A DNA stretch of 10,624 nucleotides, from contig CAYQUV010000024.1 of NCBI GenBank assembly GCA_964421005.1, positions 1 to 10,624 on the forward strand, in the 5' to 3' direction. A model generated the notes under the pieces. That model worked only from the letters and a program-made list of their open reading frames with translations. It did no database searches and was not told where the DNA came from. The DNA comes from CAYQUV01 sp964421005. Its GTDB lineage: Bacteria > Patescibacteriota > Minisyncoccia > Minisyncoccales > CG1-02-41-26. The position numbers and the translations under genes were made by a program. Of the stretch, positions 5,246 to 10,624 are shown piece after piece. Every line of letters starts with the position of its first letter. Position 1 is the stretch's first letter.

Positions 5246-5827
5246 TTAAATATTATTAAAACTGATTTTTTCGGCATCTTCCCCTTTTAAAATTTTATCA
5301 ACCATTTCTATCTCGCCCAGTATTCCGGAAATCAAATTATATTTTTTTGCTTCTTCAAAAGTAACCCACTTGTATTCTGTATTTTCTTCGTTTAATTTTA
5401 CTTCCCCTCTCTTCCAATCGCAAAAGTAACTCAAAACCACAACAGGAATTCCATCGGGCCGAATAAAAGTTAGGTCTAAAAGATATCTTGCTTTGCCGAC
5501 TTCTATTCCAACCTCTTCCCTTATTTCTCTTCTCAAAGATTCGGTAACTGCGAAATACCAGGCATCGGAAGTAGTTTTGGGCAAAGAAATATAGTCGTCT
5601 ACTTCCAGTCCTCCGCCGGGAACCGTCCATCTGCCGGGGAAAGATTTCTTTAGAGGACTCCTTTTAACAATTAAATATTTTTTAGAGACCTGTCCGCCTT
5701 CTGGCAGGAGAGACTCCGACCCCCTCACCTTCCTAGAGGGCGCCTCGGATGCGGTGGGTAGGCTGTGGTCTTTATAGATAATTGCCGTCAAAGCAACTCT
5801 ATGAAGTTCTCTGTATTTAACTTCCAT
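5246..5827 (-). CDS. NUDIX hydrolase with in-frame GC-rich insertion
   Basis: 193 aa, ATG at 5827. NUDIX enzymes hydrolyse nucleoside diphosphates linked to other moieties; the substrate here is unknown. Core: YLIVKRSPLK (51-60), FPGRWTVPGGGLE (63-75), and the catalytic half of the box RREIREEVGI (99-108) with E101, E104 and E105 as likely metal ligands. Between GGG and REIREE there is a 20-odd-residue loop (DDYISLPKTTSDAWYFAVTE), longer than the canonical G-x5-E-x7-REUxEExGU. I recognise this as a loop-inserted subfamily rather than damage. Residues 21-48 (HSLPTASEAP...EGGQVS) break the first conserved strand and are encoded by GC-rich hairpin DNA unlike the rest of the gene. Removing them joins AIIYKD directly to KKYLIVKR, the expected sequence. 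No SD precedes the start. mscS follows after 9 bp. Confidence 0.92.
   Translation of the reverse strand: MEVKYRELHRVALTAIIYKDHSLPTASEAPSRKVRGSESLLPEGGQVSKKYLIVKRSPLKKSFPGRWTVPGGGLEVDDYISLPKTTSDAWYFAVTESLRREIREEVGIEVGKARYLLDLTFIRPDGIPVVVLSYFCDWKRGEVKLNEENTEYKWVTFEEAKKYNLISGILGEIEMVDKILKGEDAEKISFNNI
5684..5767. repeat. GC-rich hairpin element inserted in frame in the NUDIX gene
   Basis: An 84-nt segment (28 codons), much richer in G+C than its AT-rich surroundings. It folds into two hairpins. One is TCC-GCC (5693-5698) with GGC-A-GGA (5703-5709). The other is nested, with outer TCCGA (5715-5719)/TCGGA (5745-5749) and inner CCCTC (5722-5726)/GAGGG (5736-5740). It keeps the NUDIX frame open. It looks like a small palindromic mobile element similar in style to the protein-coding RPE elements of Rickettsia. 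A second copy is not present in this window, so its repeated nature is inferred. Confidence 0.6.
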
Positions 5828-5852
5828 AATCTAAAAAATTATAATTTATTTA

Positions 5853-5881
5853 ATTCTAACTTATCTTTTTAATTTGAGCAA
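5853..5881 (-). promoter_or_regulatory. Possible promoter of NUDIX-mscS pair
   Basis: TAGAAT (5858-5853) with a poor TTGCTC (5881-5876) at 17 nt is one candidate. TATAAT at 5843-5838, with no -35, is another and would give an almost leaderless mRNA. The region is extremely AT-rich, so either may be chance. Confidence 0.3.
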
Positions 5882-5904
5882 TTGATTTTAAAAGTCAGAC
5901 GGGA

Positions 5905-5919
5905 CAGGAACAGTTCCTG
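5905..5919. repeat. Short perfect palindrome
   Basis: CAGGAA (5905-5910) and TTCCTG (5914-5919) pair around CAG. It lies next to the terminator between the NUDIX and lipoprotein genes and has no T run. It may be part of a small interspersed palindrome or just extend the terminator structure. Confidence 0.4.
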
Positions 5920-5928
5920 CGTATATTA

Positions 5929-5957
5929 AAAGCGGTCCAATCAAGTTGGACCGCTTT
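5929..5957 (-). terminator. Intrinsic terminator after the lipoprotein gene
   Basis: A perfect 12-bp stem, AAAGCGGTCCAA (5929-5940) with TTGGACCGCTTT (5946-5957), has a 5-nt loop. On the minus strand TTTTAATAT follows. It starts 21 bp past the stop codon of the lipoprotein gene. The sequence TTGGACCGCTT occurs again inside the gene's 3' end (5990-6000). Confidence 0.75.
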
Positions 5958-5978
5958 GATATTTGCCGTTACCGGATG

Positions 5979-6560
5979 TCAATCAGGGATTGGACCGCTT
6001 GCGCCGTAACCTGTCGGTATGGCATGAGTTTCCCAGATGTGCTCGTTCGCAACTGTGCCATGGGACATAATAACCTCAAATTGACCCCAGATGGCATACC
6101 CGCCTTCGCGCCAGTACGGGCTTTTTTCAAGTTCCGGGCCTACCCAGATAATTTTGTAATGCCAGGTTTCCCCGCTTCCGCCGGGGACTTTTCCGTTCCA
6201 TTGATTATCTTCATAAGCATCGGGTCCCCATTTGCCGTGGAGTTTGCCATCATCCCATGCTTTTGACCACTTCATTTTCAAATGGTCGTTGGCATAGGTC
6301 GGGTCGCCCCAGACACAACCATCAAGTTTCCTGTCTACGCCATCTGCCGGACCGACAAAGATACGGGCAGAGTAGTTATAGCCGAATTCGTCAAATCCTC
6401 GGTTTCCTTTGTCAGGAGCCGGTTTGCTGACCGCCTGAACAAACTCGTCGGGTTCTGCTGGATCCTGTTCCGACACCGCCGTCGGAAAGTTGTCGCTACA
6501 GGCGGCAAAGAACAGTGTGGTGAGAGCAATAATGAAAACTGCCCAAAGTTTCCCCAACAT
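5979..6560 (-). CDS. Trp-rich exported lipoprotein, function unknown
   Basis: 193 aa, ATG at 6560, SD AGGAGG 5 nt upstream. Residues 1-20 are a lipoprotein signal peptide with lipobox LFFAAC; Cys21 is the likely lipidated residue, followed by a Pro/Glu-rich spacer (26-52). The mature domain is unusually rich in Trp (10 residues), Tyr, Gly and Asp: GFDEFGYNYSARIFVGPADG (55-74), VDRKLDGCVWGDPTYANDHL (75-94), KWSKAWDDGKLHGKWGPDAY (97-116), WHYKIIWVG (133-141), YAIWGQFEVIMSHG (155-168). The Asp/Gly loops (ADGVDRKLDG) could bind calcium, but this is inference. I recall similar D-G-x-D-R-x-L-D-G / DDxLxMKWSKAWDD proteins in bacterial metagenome assemblies without an assigned function. The gene is visibly more GC-rich than its neighbours, so it may have been acquired. 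It is monocistronic, with clear promoter and terminator. Confidence 0.85.
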   Translation of the reverse strand: MLGKLWAVFIIALTTLFFAACSDNFPTAVSEQDPAEPDEFVQAVSKPAPDKGNRGFDEFGYNYSARIFVGPADGVDRKLDGCVWGDPTYANDHLKMKWSKAWDDGKLHGKWGPDAYEDNQWNGKVPGGSGETWHYKIIWVGPELEKSPYWREGGYAIWGQFEVIMSHGTVANEHIWETHAIPTGYGASGPIPD

Positions 6561-6644
6561 AACATCCTCCTTTTGTTTAAGGTTTTAGGGGGTAACGGTT
6601 AATTAAACAATTAAAAATAAAAAGAACTAAAAGAACTATCTGTA

Positions 6645-6673
6645 AGTATATAATATCTTAAAAAATTTTTCAA
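6645..6673 (-). promoter_or_regulatory. Promoter of the lipoprotein gene
   Basis: TTGAAA at 6673-6668, a 17-nt spacer and TATACT at 6650-6645. The predicted start near 6638 gives a leader of about 78 nt to the ATG at 6560. Unlike four other promoters here, it lacks TTGACAAGATT. Confidence 0.65.
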
Positions 6674-6688
6674 GCCCTAGCCCTATTT

Positions 6689-6931
6689 TCAGATAAAATA
6701 CCAGGATAAAACAGCAATTGCTATCTCTGTGACATAAAGAAGAGGTATTTGAAATTTTCCGATTTTGAGCCAGGGGTAATAATTGGCAAAATCAGGATTA
6801 AATTCTTTTATTGAAACAACCGGATTAACGACAAACCGCATAAAATCTTCCAGAACTACTTCCGAGGCCGGTCGAACTCCTTTTGAAAAGTTGTAAGAGA
6901 AGCTAAAAGAACTATCATTAACCAAAAGCAC
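6689..6931 (-). CDS. Doubtful small membrane ORF or gene fragment
   Basis: 80 codons from a GTG at 6931 with no SD; a stop lies just upstream in frame. The sequence looks protein-like (RPASEVVLEDFMRFVVNPVV, then FNPDFANYYPWLKIGKF). It ends in one hydrophobic helix (IPLLYVTEIAIAVLSWYFI, about 62-80). I do not recognise it. It could be a small membrane protein, the C-terminal remnant of a longer protein, or chance. No promoter of its own is evident; the spacer upstream holds the plus-strand SMP-30 promoter. Confidence 0.35.
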   Translation of the reverse strand: MLLVNDSSFSFSYNFSKGVRPASEVVLEDFMRFVVNPVVSIKEFNPDFANYYPWLKIGKFQIPLLYVTEIAIAVLSWYFI

Positions 6932-6969
6932 CCTATGATGTTATTGATATACGCCGAACCTACATTTAC

Positions 6970-6998
6970 TTGACAAGATTTTTTAAATAGATTAAACT
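6970..6998 (+). promoter_or_regulatory. Promoter of the SMP-30-like gene
   Basis: TTGACA (6970-6975), a 17-nt spacer and TAAACT (6993-6998). The predicted start near 7005 gives a leader of about 150 nt, the longest in the window. The leader holds a hairpin ATTGGAA (7013-7019)/TTCCAAT (7031-7037) and an unused AGGAGG at 7077-7082. The opening TTGACAAGATTTTTTA is identical to that of the csg operon promoter. Confidence 0.7.
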
Positions 6999-7155
6999 AA
7001 GTTTTAGTTTTTATTGGAAGAGTAATACCATTCCAATCTTTTAAAATATCTTGAACTTTAAAACTACATAAAAGAAAGGAGGTGAGGCAAGGAGAAAATA
7101 TTTCAGAAAAACATTTCAAGAAAAGCAATCTAAATTAAAAAAGGAGGTAGCGGTT

Positions 7156-8142
7156 ATGAAACGGTTCATTACAATAGCAACGTTCCTTGTCATCGTTGGC
7201 TTGGTCTTGTTCGTCTCTGACTGCGGGACCAACGAGGATGCTGTGCAAAATATTGCTAAAGCAGCAAAGATGACAATAGGAAAGCCAGAGAGGGTTGCTG
7301 TAATTCCGGTTCAGGGTTTGCTTGAGGGCCCAGCATATTGCCCGATAGATGGCAACTGGTACTTTCTGGAGATTGAAACCGGATGGATTTCCAAGATTAC
7401 GCCTGATGGAACCTATGAGAGATTCTATGATATAGGATCTCCGGATGGGTTGGGTCCGAATGGCATGCTTTGGGATGACAAAGCAAAGAAGCTCATTATC
7501 GCCCATCGCGATAAAGGAATCTGCTCCCTGGATGTGAAGACCAAGAATCTGGAGATATTAGCTGACAACTATCAGGGTGAAGATTTCTTAGGTCCCAATG
7601 ATTTGGTTTTGGATTCTGCCGGTAATATATATTTCACCGATCCCTGGGGAAGCAGCTTATCAAATCCTATAGGTCGAGTTTACCGCCTGGATAGACAGAC
7701 CGGCGAGGTAACAATGCTATTTGATAATTTAGCCTTTCCCAACGGCTTAGCAATTTCTCCCGATGAAAGCATGATTTATGTTGGAGAATTCGGCGCCAAC
7801 CGTTTATTAAGGGCATTCCTTTTCCCCGAAGGAAAGGGAACGATATTCCTTCATGTCTGCAGTTATTTCAATCTGGGAGGCGGACCTGATGGAATGGCAA
7901 TGGATGTTGATGGAAACCTATATATAGCCCATTGGGGAATGAATGAGATTCTTATTGTTGAAGGCAAGAAGGGTAAGACCATTGACAGGATAATCCTCCC
8001 CGAGGACAGAGCGGGTCCTACCCGTATAGCTTTTGGCGGTCCTGACAACAAGACGCTTTTGATTACCGAAACGGACAAGAATGAAATTTGGACAGTGAAG
8101 GCAAAGAATAAAGGATTGCCTATGCCGCCACCAAAGCCGTAA
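7156..8142 (+). CDS. Exported SMP-30/gluconolactonase-like beta-propeller protein
   Basis: 328 aa, ATG at 7156, SD AGGAGG 8 nt upstream. Residues 1-20 are a hydrophobic signal. The segment FVSDC would be a lipobox with an unusual Asp at -1, so lipidation of Cys23 is uncertain. The rest is a six-bladed beta-propeller of the SMP-30/gluconolaconase/LRE family, whose members are metal-dependent lactonases or esterases. The ligand positions are present: Glu57 (LEGPAY), Asn148 (LGPNDLVLD), Asn196 (FPNGLAISPDE) and Asp245 (GPDGMAMDVDGNLYIAHWG), matching human SMP30 E18, N103, N154 and D204. Blade motifs include GNIYFTDPWG (156-165) and RVYRLDRQTGEV (174-185). The C terminus ends in a short Pro-rich tail. 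A lactone-hydrolysing role outside the inner membrane is likely; the true substrate is unknown. Monocistronic, with promoter at 6970 and terminator at 8191. Confidence 0.9.
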   Translation: MKRFITIATFLVIVGLVLFVSDCGTNEDAVQNIAKAAKMTIGKPERVAVIPVQGLLEGPAYCPIDGNWYFLEIETGWISKITPDGTYERFYDIGSPDGLGPNGMLWDDKAKKLIIAHRDKGICSLDVKTKNLEILADNYQGEDFLGPNDLVLDSAGNIYFTDPWGSSLSNPIGRVYRLDRQTGEVTMLFDNLAFPNGLAISPDESMIYVGEFGANRLLRAFLFPEGKGTIFLHVCSYFNLGGGPDGMAMDVDGNLYIAHWGMNEILIVEGKKGKTIDRIILPEDRAGPTRIAFGGPDNKTLLITETDKNEIWTVKAKNKGLPMPPPKP

Positions 8143-8190
8143 AGATAAACGCGGTTAGTTAAAAAAGATAATCACGATTTTAGAAGTGGA

Positions 8191-8225
8191 AAAAAGGCGT
8201 TCGCAGATAATGAACGCCTTTTTTT
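8191..8225 (+). terminator. Intrinsic terminator after the SMP-30-like gene
   Basis: Stem AAAAAGGCGTTC (8191-8202) pairs with GAACGCCTTTTT (8212-8223) around a 9-nt loop, and the T run extends to 8225. It lies about 50 bp after the stop codon. The A run on the left makes it usable from the other strand as well. Confidence 0.88.
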
Positions 8226-8272
8226 ATTCTTGACATAGTCATTACCGAAAGAAAAATCAGAATTATTCCCGA

Positions 8273-8482
8273 AGGGGGGCTGTTTCAGAACTTGTAAATG
8301 ATGGTAAACACGGTTTTGTCGTTAACCCAAGACAATGGATTGAGGAACTGAAAAGAGCTTTAAGAAAAATTAATGAAATAAACCCAAAAGACCGTAGAGC
8401 ACATATTGAGAAAAATTTCAGTTTGGAGAAATTGGTAGATAATTATGAAAAATTATATCTTGAAGTTTTAGAGAAAAAATAA
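8273..8482 (+). pseudogene. C-terminal remnant of a GT4-family glycosyltransferase
   Basis: An open frame from about 8273 to the TAA at 8480-8482 encodes GAVSELVNDGKHGFVVNP (from 8276), then ELKRALRKINEINPKDRR and ending FSLEKLVDNYEKLYLEVLEKK. This is the typical last 65-70 residues of a group-1 (GT4) glycosyltransferase: the E-x7-E-type donor-site segment GG-x-x-E-x-x-x-D-G-x-x-G, then the terminal helices (F-S-x-E-x-x-x-x-x-Y-x-x-x-Y). There is no start codon, SD or upstream GT4 sequence. The frame hits TGA at 8231, and the homology begins right at a run of six G (8274-8279). About 80 percent of the enzyme is missing, so it cannot be functional. It may be left from a deletion or insertion, or reflect an assembly join. 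Confidence 0.75.
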
Positions 8483-8572
8483 TTGAAAAAATTTTAGAAA
8501 TTCTAAAGGACTTCAAAACCTGCTTGAAAAAAGCAAACCACCTTTACTATTTGAACTAACCTTCATCAATTC
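8483..8572. other. Intergenic spacer between convergent ends
   Basis: The spacer contains a perfect 15-bp palindrome, TTTAGAAATTCTAAA, near 8493-8507, and a weak hairpin TGCTT/AAGCA near 8521-8535. Either could help end transcription of the convergent units, but neither is a convincing terminator. No gene is seen. Confidence 0.3.
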
Positions 8573-10624
8573 TCACCAATTAAGTATCTCATTAATCTTT
8601 GCTCTTGTGGTTTTACCAACAAATCCGGTACCTTTGCTAATTCCCCAAGGATTTAATATATCTTGAGCATACTTTTCTTGAAACCTGACTACTGCTTTCT
8701 TTGTTAAGGGGCCAAACCAGCCTGAAACTATACCTTCCGGATAAATATCAGTTCCTTGAGTTTTTAAGAAGATTTGTAGGTATCTTACATCATCACCAGA
8801 TTGGTTGTATCTAAGATTTTTGGTAAATCTGTAACCGGATGGAATTTCTGAGATAATGGGTTCTTCGGTTAAAAGTTCTTGAAGTTTATCTTGAATGTCT
8901 AAAATTACAATTTGAATCTCTTCAAGTTTAGATTGAAATTCTTCTTTTGTCATTTCAGTAATTGGTTTCTCAATAACAGGCATTTCAGGTAAAAGAGTTT
9001 TTGTTTTTAAAATAATTGAGTCGGAAACAATTTGTGATGGCTGACCCCACTGGTTATAGAACTTGACATAAACAGTTTTTAAACCGTCACCTTTGCTTAA
9101 AAGAAATTTTTTAGTGGTAACATAAGGTTCTTGAACAGCATCTGAAAAATCCGGATTTTCAGAAATCGACATCCTTACAGCATCAGCCCCTCCATTTAAT
9201 GTTAAGATAACTTCTCTTTGAATAGTTTCCTTTGCTCCCCCCGAAATTAAAACTTTGAAACCTTCTGCTGGCGGCGTAGGAGGAGTATAAAACGTAGGAG
9301 GGATAACAGCTCCAAAACCCAAAGTAGATACTCTCTCTTGGCTACTCCAGTTAGTTGAAACATTATCACCATTCCTTGCTTTTACTCGAAATATATACTC
9401 TGTGCTATTTAAAAGACCAGTGCTTGTCCAACTTGTTGTTGTTATCCAGCCAGAATTAGTTCCTTTAGTTATATTTTCACAGAAATATTCTGTACCGCTG
9501 GGATTGGAATTAGCCGACCAAGTTGCCGTAATTTGGTCAGTCGAATCAGAAGATAAAGAAAGATTTGTCGGCGGATTGGCTAAAGTATACTTTGAAGATG
9601 TGGCAGAATAAGAAGATATGTTACCAAGGCTATCTTTGGCTTTAACCCGATAACTGTACTGGGTATTCGGAGAAAGACCTGTATCAACAAAATCAGTTGA
9701 GGATTGCCAATCAGTTGAGTCGTTAGCACCGGAACCTCCCGAAGTTTCCTCAAACCAAAAAGGGGTAGAATGTAGCCCAGAATAAGAATCTGTTGCAGTT
9801 GCAGTAATAGTCAACTGGGAAGGAGAATCAGCCGTTATTGAAATAATAGAAACAGAAGTTGGAGCAGAAATGTCTACTCCAAAAGCAATACTGCCTGAAT
9901 TGAACTGGCTGAAGATGCTGGTGGCTGAATCATCATCTATGCTTCTTGCCTGCCATTTGTATTGAGTGCCGTCAACTAGTCCGGTTATTGAGACGGTGCT
10001 GGTACAGGTTGAAGTACAATATGATGTAGCGATATTATTTGGCGTGTTGGCAAAAGAATCGGTACTGGTAACAATTTCTATTTGGAGTTTTACCCGGTCA
10101 TTGGTATCCGGGTCGGAAATACTTGCTTTAATACATATCTCTGTTTCATCGGTCCAAGCACCGGCTGAAATAACTGTTGAACAATCTGATTTGTACTGAG
10201 TTAAAGAAGTTGGAGTATTGGGAGAACTGTTTGAAGTATAGTTTACCCGAATCTCTTCCAGAATTGGAGTCGCATCCCGGGTAGGATTGGAATTGAACTG
10301 TATCTTGTAATAAAAATTCGGTCCGGACCAGCCAAGCCCAGATAAATCAATAGTTGAGGTACCGTTTGCTATACTGGTAGTAGCATTAAGAGTGCCTGAA
10401 GCATTATACCAAGGACCTGAAGTACTTGAAGTAGCAAACTGAACCCACAAACTTGTCCCGGTAGCAATTGTGCTTGAAGTAAAAAAACTGTCTATACTGG
10501 CAACATTCTGGCCGGATAAAAGATTGGTTGAAACCAAACTTCCAGTCGCATTATAAGTAGCTGCGAAAGTTTTAGAACTTAAACCAAAACAAACTAAAAA
10601 TACGACGATAGCGAAAATAATTAA
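8573..10624 (-). CDS. Exported multi-domain Ig/Fn3-like protein with C-terminal peptidoglycan-binding domain, 5' end beyond window
   Basis: 683 residues are visible, and the frame is still open at the edge. The first residues (IIFAIVVFLVCFG...FAA|TYNATG) are the hydrophobic core and cleavage site of a signal peptide, so only a few N-terminal codons are missing. Domains in visible numbering: Ser/Thr-rich N-terminal region (23-130); Ig/Fn3-like domain with Cys pairs (136-249, SYCTSTC); two clear fibronectin type III domains (253-348, PNTQYSYRVKAKDSLGN; 350-434, STEYIFRVKARNG); Pro-rich linker (440-452, PPTFYTPPTPP); another beta-sandwich (455-540, RMSISENPDFSD); short coiled coil (556-589, KEEFQSKLEEIQ); PG_binding_1 domain (598-683, NQSGDDVRYLQIFLKTQG, YPEGIVSGWFGPLTKKAVVR, GTGFVGKTTRAKINE). 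It is probably a cell-envelope protein held by its C terminus on peptidoglycan, exposing adhesive or scaffolding domains. No catalytic domain is seen. Confidence 0.9.
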   Translation of the reverse strand, partial: LIIFAIVVFLVCFGLSSKTFAATYNATGSLVSTNLLSGQNVASIDSFFTSSTIATGTSLWVQFATSSTSGPWYNASGTLNATTSIANGTSTIDLSGLGWSGPNFYYKIQFNSNPTRDATPILEEIRVNYTSNSSPNTPTSLTQYKSDCSTVISAGAWTDETEICIKASISDPDTNDRVKLQIEIVTSTDSFANTPNNIATSYCTSTCTSTVSITGLVDGTQYKWQARSIDDDSATSIFSQFNSGSIAFGVDISAPTSVSIISITADSPSQLTITATATDSYSGLHSTPFWFEETSGGSGANDSTDWQSSTDFVDTGLSPNTQYSYRVKAKDSLGNISSYSATSSKYTLANPPTNLSLSSDSTDQITATWSANSNPSGTEYFCENITKGTNSGWITTTSWTSTGLLNSTEYIFRVKARNGDNVSTNWSSQERVSTLGFGAVIPPTFYTPPTPPAEGFKVLISGGAKETIQREVILTLNGGADAVRMSISENPDFSDAVQEPYVTTKKFLLSKGDGLKTVYVKFYNQWGQPSQIVSDSIILKTKTLLPEMPVIEKPITEMTKEEFQSKLEEIQIVILDIQDKLQELLTEEPIISEIPSGYRFTKNLRYNQSGDDVRYLQIFLKTQGTDIYPEGIVSGWFGPLTKKAVVRFQEKYAQDILNPWGISKGTGFVGKTTRAKINEILNW

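Noticed and set aside
5355..5630. Minus-strand frame of 91 codons in a second frame of the NUDIX gene
   Set aside because: It is an Arg/Ser-rich frame-shift shadow of the NUDIX sequence. The true frame has the catalytic motif.
5946..6602. Plus-strand frames opposite the lipoprotein gene
   Set aside because: They are antisense to a gene with SD, lipobox, promoter and terminator. The GC-rich third positions keep the opposite strand open.
7082..7138. Possible 18-codon leader peptide from GTG 7082
   Set aside because: The GTG overlaps the AGGAGG, leaving no usable spacing, and the peptide has no attenuation-like run of codons.
8230..8260. Possible plus-strand promoter starting with TTGACA at 8230
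   Set aside because: No reasonable -10 lies 16-18 nt downstream, and it would drive only the glycosyltransferase remnant.

Overview
The window is AT-rich bacterial DNA from an organism with an outer membrane, because it carries the core of a curli (type VIII secretion) system: csgE, csgF, csgG and a curlin-repeat amyloid subunit gene. Most genes have strong AGGAGG ribosome binding sites and sigma70-type promoters. The protein at the right edge (Ig/Fn3-like domains plus a C-terminal PG_binding_1 domain) and the NUDIX protein look like families I associate with uncultivated candidate phyla. I cannot name the phylum from sequence alone. There is no rRNA, tRNA, CRISPR array or transposase.

Layout, left to right. 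Positions 1-964 (minus) hold the 5' part of a curlin-repeat subunit gene that runs off the left edge, with its own promoter at 1037-1065. An intrinsic terminator at 1076-1109 separates it from a four-gene minus-strand operon at 4051-1144: an unknown small protein, csgE, csgF, csgG. That operon has its own promoter at 4129-4157. Next, still on the minus strand, come a stand-alone cyclic-nucleotide-binding domain protein (4606-4217, own promoter and terminator) and a NUDIX hydrolase / short MscS channel pair (5827-4697). The NUDIX gene carries an in-frame GC-rich hairpin-forming insert. At 6560-5979 (minus) is a Trp-rich lipoprotein of unknown function, and at 6931-6689 (minus) a doubtful small membrane ORF. 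On the plus strand lie an exported SMP-30/gluconolactonase-like protein (7156-8142) with promoter and terminator, then the C-terminal remnant of a family-4 glycosyltransferase (8273-8482). The right edge (10624-8573, minus) is a large exported Ig/Fn3-like, peptidoglycan-binding protein whose first codons are outside the window.

How the genes work together: the curlin subunit should be exported through the CsgG outer-membrane pore, with CsgE as periplasmic cap/adaptor and CsgF as the exit-side factor. The machinery departs from the E. coli model in several ways. CsgE is predicted to be anchored in the inner membrane by an uncleaved N-terminal helix and a long charged TonB-like linker. CsgG lacks the lipobox cysteine and carries a C-terminal outer-membrane beta-barrel-like domain. 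A small uncharacterised protein opens the operon. No csgC or csgD is visible. The two curli promoters share an extended -35 sequence, TTGACAAGATT, with the promoters of the cyclic-nucleotide-binding and SMP-30 genes.
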